From positions 1,848,001 through 1,912,000 of the forward strand of contig JAYJMM010000090.1 of NCBI GenBank assembly GCA_037349105.1: 64,000 nt of DNA. Direction: 5' to 3'. Under the pieces are notes generated by a model that ran no database searches, was not told where the DNA came from, and saw only the letters and a list, made by a program, of their open reading frames with translations. This DNA comes from Limnomonas spitsbergensis (lineage: Eukaryota > Chlorophyta > Chlorophyceae > Chlamydomonadales). The position numbers were made by a program, and so were the translations under genes. Positions 31,489 to 40,282 of the stretch are shown one piece after another. The stretch's first letter is position 1. Each line of letters opens with the position of its first letter.

Positions 31489-34400
31489 CAAAAACGACTT
31501 AGGACGGGCGTTATGAACTGCCTGCTTGAAACCTGCAGGCTTGGGTACCAGCCCAACCTGCGTCATGAGTGCTACGGACTCGCTGAGCATCTCTGCCATG
31601 GTCTGGTGCCATCCCTCTGGCTCAGCCTGCCCCGTTGCATTGCTGAGATGCGACACGTGGGCTGCCTGCTGCGCCTGACCTCCCTGGCCAGGCCCAGGCC
31701 TAGGATACTGTCTGTTGTTCTGATTCCTGTCATACGGCCTGCCTGCCGCCTGTCCCTGCTGCGGCCTTGGCGGCAGGGGATACTGCTGTTGCAGCGGATA
31801 CTGCTGTTGCTGCGGATACTGCTGTTGCGGCTGTCTGGCCGGTCCAGGTGTGATGTCTGTAACCAGGGGCATAGGTCTGCGCTCATCCCTGGCCCTGGGC
31901 GCCCTGCACTCCCTGGCTAGGTGCGACGTACTACCGCACTGGTAGCATGCCTTGGCTGCGCTTGAGCCACCCTCAGCGTTGTAATTTACCGCCCCTGCTT
32001 GGTCCACCCAGGTAACTCCTCTGGGTTTACTATCCATCCGCGCATGTGGTACTGCTGCTGAGCCTGTGGGGTGCACAATTCCATCAAGGCGTGTTCGCAT
32101 CTCCCACTGTCCTGCTCTCTCTCTCCTGCCCCTGTTGGGCTGTGCCTCTCCCTGGCCAGGCCCGCTGTTGGTTATCTGCCTGAAGCCGGTACCTCCCAGG
32201 TCACCCATTTCCAGGGCAAACCTCTCCCACAGCACCACCTGCTGCGTGAGTACTGCGATTTGGTCTTCATCGCTCATGCTGAGATACCCTGGCACCGTCA
32301 TAACGAACTTGCTCAGCTTGGCTCTAGCAACCGCTGGGAGTCCGTCATGGAACATGCGCGAGACCGAGTGGCTTCTGCCGAAGTGATCTACTGCATCCCT
32401 TGAGATCTGCAGCAACTCTGCCGTTGTCAGTACTCTGTGAGCAAATGCTTCCACCGTCTCCTCTGGCTTGACGTCCGGGTCTAGAGTAGTTTTTACTCCT
32501 AGCCTGAGGTTGGTGATGGCCGTCCTCTCCTCTGAAGTTGGCTTTCCCACCTCCTCCTGGACCACCCTGATCCACAACGTGAGTAGCGAAGCTTCGCAAC
32601 CCTGCTGCTCCGCTGGGGCTATCCACTGCTGTCCGATCCGCTCCACCTCTCTGGCAATTCTGTTTCCTGCGTGGGGCGCTGCCCTGATGGCTGCCATCAG
32701 CGGCCTCATGCTGGCAGGCTTGCTGTCCCACAGCTTGACCAGCGACTTGATCAGCAACGTCATAGCTGACGGCGACTGGCATGATCCAGCTATTTCACCT
32801 GCCACCACGGCCAATGCTGGTTGGTCATCTGACATTGCCAACCTGTTGTGCGATCCCCAGTACCCACACGCCTGGCAATACTTTCTGGCTGCAACCGCTC
32901 CTGGGTGTGACATATCCAGGACTGGTACGTTGCCTTGGATGGCTGGGATCTTGGCTACCTTGGCTACCCCTGCCAGCTGCAATACCATCTGTTGCTGCAG
33001 CTGCAGGTTCACCCTCGCCTGCTCCCGATCGAGCCTTTTCATTTCCTGGTCGCTGGACTCCTGTCTGGCTCCTGGCCTGCGTCTGTCCGCTCCCCCTGGT
33101 CCCGAATCTACTGACCCTGACCGCGACCTAGGTCCTCCACTGCCGCCCCTCGATGGGCTGCGGCCTGAATGATACCTGTCATGTCTGTTATAATCCTCAT
33201 CATGATCGTGAGCGTCTCGTGATGGCTGTCTGCCCGCTCTGCCTGCCGAGCCTCTACTTCCTTCGGGTGGCGGTCGTTCTGGTTCGCTTCTGCTTGGTCT
33301 GCTGTCAGATCCAGGTCTCCAAGGCTGTGCTCTACCGGGCTCTGCCTGTCCCCTGGGCAGCTCCTGGTCTTGCCATTCCTGCCGCACACCTCTGCTGCGT
33401 TCCGCTGGTCCCCTTAATTGCTCCTGGCTCTGCTGGCTTGGCTGTTCCCTGCCCTCTGCCTGTCCTCTGGGCGGCTCTTGGCTATGCTGGTGAGGTTGTT
33501 CCCTGGAGTATGCCTGCCCCCTGGGCGGCTCCCGGCTCTGCCGACCTGGCTGCGTCCCGCCTGTGTAATTCCTGGCGTAGGAATCAGACTGTGTTTCCTC
33601 TTTGGCCTCCTGTATTTTTGGGCCACTGCTCTGTGCGCTGCCTGCAGGCTCATTCCTCCTAGCTCCTCTTGCCGCGCCTGGCTGCCTGTTCCTCAGGAAT
33701 TCCTTGATGTAATCCACCTGGGTTTCCTGGTATGCGTTCTCTTTGTCCTCGACTATGCGCAGCAACTCATAAGACTCTTGCCTGCTTGCTCTGCGTGTCG
33801 CTGTGCTTTGCTCTGCCATTCTGGCAAGTGATTGGCTAGTCAATTCCGCCCTTTCGCTGGCGGCTGGACTGCTGGCTCTGGGTGCTTCCCTGCCCCTTGG
33901 CCGTCCTCTGAGGCTGGGCTCGCTGCTGACCTCGAAGGCTGCAGATCTGAGTGTTGGTGTTGGCGCGGCTCCTGCCTGCTGCTGCCACCTTTGCACCTCC
34001 CTGATCCCCTCAGGCCGCTGCACCCCTGTTTCAAATCCTTCCCACACCTGGTCCTCCTCATCCTCTGGTTCTGACCCAGGTTCCTCCTGGTCTCCTGTGA
34101 CCTCTTTGCACCATTCGTCTGCGAAGGCTTTAACAGCCCTGGCTGCTTCGTGTCCCGTCCTTCCCTTGGATACCTGTCCAAGGGCGGCTAACAGTAGCGC
34201 CCTGTCCAGACCTGTGTGGGGGATACCCAACATGGCCTTTGTTGCCCATCCCCGCAGATGATGGGCCTTGAACTCCTCAATGGCTGTGACCTGGTCCTGG
34301 AAATGCAAGAACGTCCTGGAGCACACTTGCTTCCACAGGTCTGTTGCCCACTCCACAATTCCTGCCCAACCGATCGGCCCTTCTACCTCCTCATTTCCGC

Positions 34401-35373
34401 ACGCGACTCCCCCGGTCTCCGAGCGCTCTGGCTCTCTCTGCCTCTGGCTGCCAGATCCCTCCTTGGACGTCTGCGCAGGTCTGTTCACGCTGGGTGGAAA
34501 ACTGGACAGCGGTGTGCCGAAGACTGTGGATCCAGCTCCTCTTCTAACCAGTGCCTTGCGCGGCTGCAGCTGCTGCACGGGATGCAGTTCTGCTGTAGTC
34601 TGCTGCCCCTGCTTTTCCTGAACTGGGTCTGGCTGTTCTTCCTCGGATAGATCAGCCCAAGGCTTCCCTACCGGCTCAGCTGGTTTCTCCCTGTCCTTGC
34701 CTGCCTGCGAGCTCTGTCTGCCTGCTGCTGGCTGTGGCTCATCTTCCTCGTGTTTGACCTCTGCATGCACAATCCTGGCCCCATCTCCCTCCGTCTTTAT
34801 TCGAGGTTTGACTTCGCAGGTCTTATGCCAGCCTGCAAACTTGTCTGAAGCTGCGGCTACTTCTGCCCTTAGACCCGATTGGCTGGGATCTTTTTCAACC
34901 TGCTGTGTAACACTTGCCACCCTGGGCAGGCTCTGCTGCGGCTCGGCCTCAGGTGCACTGCTCTGTCGCGTGTCACAGCTCTGGGATGCTTCCGTTGCTT
35001 GATCCAAGATCAACTCTGGGGTTCCCGCTTGAGTCTGCCCCTGCTCGAAATTCAGACAGCTGTCGGAACCAGCGGGCAACGGACCCCCTCGACCAATGCC
35101 TTTTCGTGTTACTAGTACTGCACCATCTGCTTGCGCCCCTGCCCCTCTGGGTGGTACACGATCTGGCTCACGTACCCTGCAATCCTCTGCGGGCGGTTCT
35201 ACTGGCTCTGACAGCTTTTCCGCTATCAACAGGGCCTCTGCCACAATCTCAGCACTAGCATTTTTTAGGTCTATTCCCGGCTCCAGCCCCCTCAGACGCC
35301 CACTCCTCCGTTGGACGTCAGGGTGCTGGTGCCTATCGGGGTTTAGATCTATGCCTGTCATCTCTACAGGCAT
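31483..35373 (-). CDS. gag: Gag-like polyprotein of the retroelement
   Basis: About 1,296 residues from the first ATG (35371-35373). The open frame extends to a GTG at 35412, two codons after an in-frame TAG. The N-terminal two-thirds is charged and low-complexity (Gln, Arg, Pro, Glu, with repeats of PPRGQAxxREQPxQ). A folded capsid-like region near residues 880-1090 contains FAHRVLTTAELLQ and AKLSKFVMTVPGYLS. A CCHC knuckle CYQCGSTSHLAREC lies at 1143-1156. A Gln/Tyr/Pro-rich stretch follows, and the frame ends at TAA 31483-31485. It packages the element RNA in Ty3-type elements. It is several times longer than ordinary Gag. Confidence 0.8.
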   Translation of the reverse strand: MPVEMTGIDLNPDRHQHPDVQRRSGRLRGLEPGIDLKNASAEIVAEALLIAEKLSEPVEPPAEDCRVREPDRVPPRGAGAQADGAVLVTRKGIGRGGPLPAGSDSCLNFEQGQTQAGTPELILDQATEASQSCDTRQSSAPEAEPQQSLPRVASVTQQVEKDPSQSGLRAEVAAASDKFAGWHKTCEVKPRIKTEGDGARIVHAEVKHEEDEPQPAAGRQSSQAGKDREKPAEPVGKPWADLSEEEQPDPVQEKQGQQTTAELHPVQQLQPRKALVRRGAGSTVFGTPLSSFPPSVNRPAQTSKEGSGSQRQREPERSETGGVACGNEEVEGPIGWAGIVEWATDLWKQVCSRTFLHFQDQVTAIEEFKAHHLRGWATKAMLGIPHTGLDRALLLAALGQVSKGRTGHEAARAVKAFADEWCKEVTGDQEEPGSEPEDEEDQVWEGFETGVQRPEGIREVQRWQQQAGAAPTPTLRSAAFEVSSEPSLRGRPRGREAPRASSPAASERAELTSQSLARMAEQSTATRRASRQESYELLRIVEDKENAYQETQVDYIKEFLRNRQPGAARGARRNEPAGSAQSSGPKIQEAKEETQSDSYARNYTGGTQPGRQSREPPRGQAYSREQPHQHSQEPPRGQAEGREQPSQQSQEQLRGPAERSRGVRQEWQDQELPRGQAEPGRAQPWRPGSDSRPSRSEPERPPPEGSRGSAGRAGRQPSRDAHDHDEDYNRHDRYHSGRSPSRGGSGGPRSRSGSVDSGPGGADRRRPGARQESSDQEMKRLDREQARVNLQLQQQMVLQLAGVAKVAKIPAIQGNVPVLDMSHPGAVAARKYCQACGYWGSHNRLAMSDDQPALAVVAGEIAGSCQSPSAMTLLIKSLVKLWDSKPASMRPLMAAIRAAPHAGNRIAREVERIGQQWIAPAEQQGCEASLLTLWIRVVQEEVGKPTSEERTAITNLRLGVKTTLDPDVKPEETVEAFAHRVLTTAELLQISRDAVDHFGRSHSVSRMFHDGLPAVARAKLSKFVMTVPGYLSMSDEDQIAVLTQQVVLWERFALEMGDLGGTGFRQITNSGPGQGEAQPNRGRRERAGQWEMRTRLDGIVHPTGSAAVPHARMDSKPRGVTWVDQAGAVNYNAEGGSSAAKACYQCGSTSHLARECRAPRARDERRPMPLVTDITPGPARQPQQQYPQQQQYPLQQQYPLPPRPQQGQAAGRPYDRNQNNRQYPRPGPGQGGQAQQAAHVSHLSNATGQAEPEGWHQTMAEMLSESVALMTQVGLVPKPAGFKQAVHNARPKSFLP

Positions 35374-35412
35374 TTTACGAACCGCACTGTTCTGCAGGCG
35401 TGCTCGCGACAC

Positions 35413-36047
35413 CCCCTACAAAACCTGCTAACGTTTAGGCTTCTGCTCCTTATCCTTACTGCAACCTGGTGAGGATCTGCTAGTCAAGGCTGGACGGCAG
35501 GTACAGCAATTTTGCGCGATAGGCCTTGCCCTCTGCTTTTATGCTCACTAATATTTGTATCTGGCGGAATCCTCCTTCGCCCTTTTTTAGCCCCTTCCCA
35601 CCTTTGCTGGCTGGGCTGCCTCTAGCTGGCGCACGTCCCCTGCGGATGTCTGCCTCCTGGCCGATCTTGCGCTGTGTCAGTTCCTCTCTGACACCTGCGG
35701 GGATCCTTTGGTACACCACAAAATTTTAACCTTGGATGATCTGTCAACAAGTTTACTTCTGTCAATGATGAATGATTGGATCCACCTGATCTCAATCTGC
35801 AGTCATACAGGAATTATCTGCTGGGTGTATTAATCCACAGCCAGATCCTCAAGCCTCTCCTGGACTCAACACTAAGTTGCCACTCTTAGTGATTCTCAGG
35901 GCTTAACTTGGCACACTCTATGGAGATTACCACAGCAAAGTGCAATTCATATGCTGTCCAAGGTTGTTTGCATACAAACAAAATTCCAATCTCGCTGCAC
36001 AAGCACCTTTAGCAGGAATTGGCAAATCAGGCTGATCAGGCTAGATC
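35413..36047 (-). other. Presumed leader region upstream of gag
   Basis: On the gag sense strand this stretch has only a short frame (79 codons, 35480-35719) in a different frame from gag, with no recognised domain. It is likely the 5' untranslated region of the element; LTR borders are not visible. Confidence 0.4.
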
Positions 36048-36499
36048 TACTTCGTCCCTTTCTAAAGGACACGCGAGGTGCGCTTCAGGTCCGTGGCGGA
36101 CTTCTTTCCTCACTGCAGTGACGGACGCCTACGGGCAGGCTCAGTGACTATTCACTGGCTGCGAGTGCTCTTCGAGTTAAGCAGCTAGGTGGAATTGTGT
36201 ATATATAGCAACTGACTTTGGGGGCATAGGCCTTCTGGCCGTGTGGTCGCGATCCAGCAGGGCTATGTTAAGGACACTTACCGCGTAACACGCGGAGAGA
36301 CGGACGGGACGAGGCTGCGTACTTCATCTTCTGCAGAGTCTCGGTTCTCTTACTGGGGTACTTGTCTCCAGCTAGATCAGCGGAGGCTGAGCTAGGCTTG
36401 ACTCGAGTTAAGGTACTGACTTATATGGAAGCTGCTGGTCTCAAAGACTGCCGGTGCTTGTTACAAATAGAGGTCTGTCCTTTAGAAAGGGACGAAGTA
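36048..36499. repeat. 452-bp segment bounded by perfect 24-bp inverted repeats
   Basis: Bases 36048-36071 and 36476-36499 are exact reverse complements (24 of 24). The inner end of the left arm reads TTTCTAAAGGACA. No coding sequence of note lies between. It may be a non-autonomous DNA element inserted near the retroelement 5' end, or part of its LTR. Confidence 0.7.
36200..36207 (-). promoter_or_regulatory. TATA-box-like sequence for the retroelement
   Basis: TATATATA, read as gctatatatacac on the gag sense strand, lies about 0.8 kb upstream of the gag ATG in an otherwise GC-rich setting. The placement suits a retroelement promoter, but there is no direct evidence for it. Confidence 0.3.
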
Positions 36500-36673
36500 A
36501 CTAGTTTAGGCAATTGCCGGGATACAGGGACCCGGCATGCCCAGTTCAGAGTACGGTAGAACCTGTCAAACTAATCCTGCGTAAGCGGGTTTCTAGGTCT
36601 CAGCTCAAATCCGAAGACTCCGCAGATAAGCTGCGGAGGCTCCGCGGCCGCTAACTGCGGTCTAAACGGTTCT

Positions 36674-36703
36674 GTCACGTATACGGTAATATACTGTGAC
36701 ATT
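36674..36703. other. Imperfect hairpin
   Basis: TGTCACGTATA and TATACTGTGACA form a near-perfect dyad around cggta-a. Role unknown. Confidence 0.35.
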
Positions 36704-36781
36704 CACTTTTCTAAAACCAAACCCCCTTCTGCAGATGTTCAGTATATGCCGTATAAGACCGATTATCTCCAGCATGTGTCA

Positions 36782-37018
36782 GGTCCAATTCAGATACATC
36801 CCAGCCTATGGCCGAGGCTTGGTGCAGCAGGCATGCCATGTTGCCATGACTAATTTTACATGTCCAATACAGATCCATCACGGCCTTTGGCTATGGCTTG
36901 GTGCTGCTTGCATGCCATGCTGCTAGGAATAATTTTACATGTCCAATTCAGATACACCCCAGCCTATGGCCGTGGCTTGGGGCAACAGGCATGCCCTGCT
37001 GCCATAACTCATGTAAGA
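36782..37018. repeat. ~79-bp tandem repeat, three copies
   Basis: Copies start at 36782, 36861 and 36940. Shared words are GTCCAATTCAGATACA, GCCTATGGCCGTGGCTTGG and GGCATGCC. Non-coding. Confidence 0.85.
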
Positions 37019-37464
37019 TTCCATGGAGAGCCGCATGGAGACATAGCAAAACCAACTCACTTCTCTTCTTCAGTGCCTTGTTGACCTTTGCTGCAACATA
37101 TAGCCACTTGCTCTCAATTTGGTAGCATGTTCATCATCACCTAGCCTAAGCACCCGGCGAGTAAGCCGAACTGACAACACACACTTCGGCCCAGTGGTGT
37201 AACGTCATTGACACACCTCGGCTACAAGCCTCCTTTTCGCCTTCCGTTTCTCATTCGACAGTGCCTTCTCCGCACCCTTCACCGTCTGCTTTCGGTCACG
37301 TTTATTAGCCCTTTCTACATCGGCGTAAGCATAACAAAGGATGCTCTCGGCCACAGGATAAAGAGGCGACAGGACGGAGAAAGGGAAAACACACAGGATC
37401 GAAGGTAGATGGTCTTCGGAAATAGCCAATGTGGCGAAAGTGGCCGACGCGAAGTGAATCTGGC

Positions 37465-37994
37465 TCAAAATGCCATATTCAGTTGGCGTCGCCAATTACG
37501 GAACCTGGCACCCTTGCCAGCCTTAGTAGTGCAGTTGTTTCTTAGTCTAGCTCAAACACGAGCCAATCACAAGCTACCTTAGTGTATCCGCTTCCCGGAT
37601 ACCCAGTTACATCAAGTACAAAACCCCCCGTCAAAGTAAGATTTTGTGATACCTGCACACACAAAGCATACCCAAATTCGCAAATCAGCAAAAGACAAAA
37701 CCTGCTGAGAGACTCGATACGATCATACAAAACAGACAACCAGATCCACGAAATGAAACCCAAACAGCATAAATCTACCTCGATATCCAGAATGGATATT
37801 AGAAACGTCCCCGCCGCAAGGGTCGCAGCGTCCTCTGACAACGAGCCCAAGGGGAATATGGTCCCACTTGGACTGTCGCTAAAGCCGGCCTCGTAGATCC
37901 CCTGAACCTCCTTCGTCCTTGCAGCTGTTTGTACTCTCCTGGAGGCAGCGGCATCAGCCACAGCCCTAGCACGCCTCAAAATGAATGAAGACAT
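37465..37994 (-). CDS. Possible small three-exon gene, unknown product
   Basis: Reading the minus strand, exon 1 (37994-37779, 72 codons) starts MSSFILRRARAVADAAASRR, an Arg/Ala-rich amphipathic start like a mitochondrial presequence. Exon 2 (37652-37578, 25 codons) contains QNLTLTGGFVLDVTGYPGSG. Exon 3 (37521-37465) ends NWRRQLNMAF with TGA. The donors are gtagat and gtagct; acceptors are tgtgcag and ctactaag. All joins are phase 0, giving 114 residues. No family is recognised. An unspliced 150-residue reading (to 37542) is the alternative. Confidence 0.35.
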
Positions 37995-38172
37995 CCTTAA
38001 TGTTTACTTCAATTTCAGAAAGCACGACCAAAATAATGACAAACGCAACAACACAATCACGACCGTCCACTGTGCCGTACTCCTAAAACCCGAGGGTCTA
38101 GAACTACGTCGGCAAAGTCACAACACCAAGCGATTTCAATGACACAATATACACTTTTACACATCTATCAAA

Positions 38173-38238
38173 CGTGCCCCACAGCGAAAAGGTGTGCCCC
38201 ACATCGAACAGGTGTGCCCCTCATCGAACAAGTGTGCC
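38173..38238. repeat. ~21-bp tandem repeat, three copies
   Basis: GTGCCCCACATCGAACAG-type units repeated with small changes. Confidence 0.75.
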
Positions 38239-38312
38239 ACCGGACCACACTTTCCACACCGCGCACCTTCCTCTAATACGGCCCACATCTAATACGGTGC
38301 TTTCTAATGTAA

Positions 38313-38924
38313 TACCGTACTGCCACGAGGTTTTGATGCTTCGATGCCTTTGGGGGTTCGTTTTGAGGCCTTCTATTATATTTTGGGGGTTCGCTTTGGG
38401 GGTTCGCTGAAGCCTTCAATATATTCCGGTGATATGACTTTGGGGGTTGATTTTCACAGCGGCAGGCTTGGAGACGCGAGGGACGGCCCTGCCTAGAGCT
38501 GGAGCTGCAGGCAGCGGGTTGCGAGCTAGTTCTGCCGCTCGAGCCGCGTGTCGATCATCCTGTTGTTGTCGAACTTCTGGGACAAGTCTGATAGTCTGAT
38601 CAACTACGCTAGGTTCTCCAACTTCTACCCTCCTACTCCAAAGAAGCTCAGCGTCCTATGTTTCTTCCGGCTATCGGATGCTGTTGCTGTACCGTACGCT
38701 GGGGGTGGTCGCGGAGGACGGGTGGTGCCCTCCATAGTGAAGAACCCGTTTTTTAGACGGCGCAGGAGAGTGCCGGCAGTTTGTCATTGAAACGCCACAC
38801 TTGGGTTGAAAATGCGTGGTGATTTGAATTTGGGGGTTCGCGCGGACCCCTATTATCGAAGGTGCTACTATTGGGGGTTGCTTCCCCCAATGTCGAAGCA
38901 CCAAAACCTCGTGGCAGTACGGTA
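38313..38924. mobile_element. 612-bp element with ~34-bp terminal inverted repeats
   Basis: The left end TACCGTACTGCCACGAGG (38313 onward) matches the reverse complement of the right end (to 38924) over about 34 bases, with two or three changes. Inside are repeated TTTGGGGGTTCG words and an 80-codon + frame (38548-38790) without a recognised domain. It is probably a non-autonomous DNA transposon. No clear target duplication was seen. Confidence 0.65.
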
Positions 38925-40282
38925 CACAGCATATGCCACCCCACCCCTCAACACAGCTGCCCCCCCCCCCACACACACACACACGCACACCTGCGCTCCA
39001 CCCCATCACACACAACTTTGCTCCAACCCTCCACATCATCCGCCATGCATGCCATAAATGGGGTGCTTGGAGTTGCATGGCATGCATGAATCCCACTAGA
39101 TGCACCATGTGACCTGCATGGCCCGCTGATGTCTAATGGACTCCTGGACTCATGCATGCCAAGCATGGCGGGTGTTGCATGACTTGCCTGGCTCCGAAGA
39201 CACAGACACAGACAGGTGCAGGACTTGCCTGGTTCCGACCGGATGCACCATGCAGCCTGCGTAGCCTGCTCTTCTTTCATGGTCTATCCACTTGTCTCAT
39301 TGTCTGTCTGCTCAATTCATTCCGATGAGGGCAGTGCCTCGTACACATGCAGGACGGTACTTCCTTGGGGCATTTGGCGTACACTTGGATTCAAGACTCC
39401 GTATTTAATATCCACGGAGCAACCGTTTTGTGGCCCTAGTATGAACGCGCTCCACGAGATCCACACTATGGCCGCTGATGTTTCCTGCCGTTCGGTAAGC
39501 GGAAGATGCGAACGCGCCTCTGGGGTGCAATTTCTAAATGCCCGCTCATTCTTACCAAGCAATCTACATCCGATTCACCTACAGTGCGGACTGATTTCGT
39601 TCCTAGCCACTTAGTCGGCAGTTTCTGGAACACATCGGTGGCCTGCGCATTGGCCGTTCAAGTCCTCGCTCGCTCCGTCAAGTTCTCCGTATATATTGGC
39701 CGTGCGTCCAATACAGGTTGCGTCAGAACCCCAGTCTCACCCGCTCGTTCGGTGGTCTAAGCTTTGCAATTTTATTATCCTAAACGAGTGCAGCGTTGAG
39801 AAGATCCACTCATCCACTTCAACACAAGTGAGTGTCCAACATTGCCCCTGGTGAGCGGAACAAGGACCATGCATGAGTGGAACAACTGCAAGAATGGCAT
39901 GTGGATATGTCAAAGACAGAGTCTGAATCTTCCACTCTGGCTTCCAGTTGTGATCATATGTATGACCCCATATTTGTTTCTTTCAATTTCCACACCCCTC
40001 ATTATTTATCTACATTGCATCTCCGGATCGCACAGCCTGGCCCATTTCTAAAAGGCTTTTGAGAATATGTCACATCAGAGTAAATCCGAGCATAAAGACA
40101 GTGCAACCGGGCATAGACATTGCAATACTGACTCCAGCCCATGGCATGTGGCATTCTGCATGCATGTAGGACGGCCGAAGAGGTGTGTTGCACAATGGCT
40201 CGCATAAATTCCACCTCACTCGCCTGTTGAGCAGGAGAGACAAGCCCAACTGATTGAAAAAAGTGGAATTGCGCACCACCCT
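38925..40282. other. No gene recognised
   Basis: A CA-rich tract (38960-39030) is followed by catgcatg-rich sequence. Short frames near 39300-39760 on both strands have no recognised domain. Confidence 0.4.

Larger units (their letters stand above)
19831..35412 (-). mobile_element. Ty3-type retroelement with DNA methyltransferase and PHD finger
   Basis: Gag (CCHC knuckle) and pol (protease, RT, RNase H, DNMT, integrase, PHD) sit on the minus strand without frameshifts, covering 15.6 kb of coding sequence. The order RT-RNase H-integrase is that of Ty3/gypsy elements. Open reading over more than 5,100 codons suggests recent activity or selection. I compared the flanks (about 35.4-36.7 kb and 18.5-19.8 kb) by eye and found no long terminal direct repeats, primer-binding site or target-site duplication. 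The true ends are therefore unknown, and the limits given are those of the coding region. Confidence 0.85.

Noticed and set aside
35410..35412. GTG as the start of gag
   Set aside because: The ATG at 35371-35373 lies 13 codons downstream in the same frame and is the ordinary eukaryotic choice.
18500..36700. Long terminal repeats of the retroelement
   Set aside because: By eye I found no direct repeat shared by the two flanks. A self-alignment of 18.0-19.9 kb against 35.3-37.5 kb would decide this.
38548..38790. 80-codon + frame inside the 612-bp element as a transposase
   Set aside because: Too short and no transposase motif is visible.
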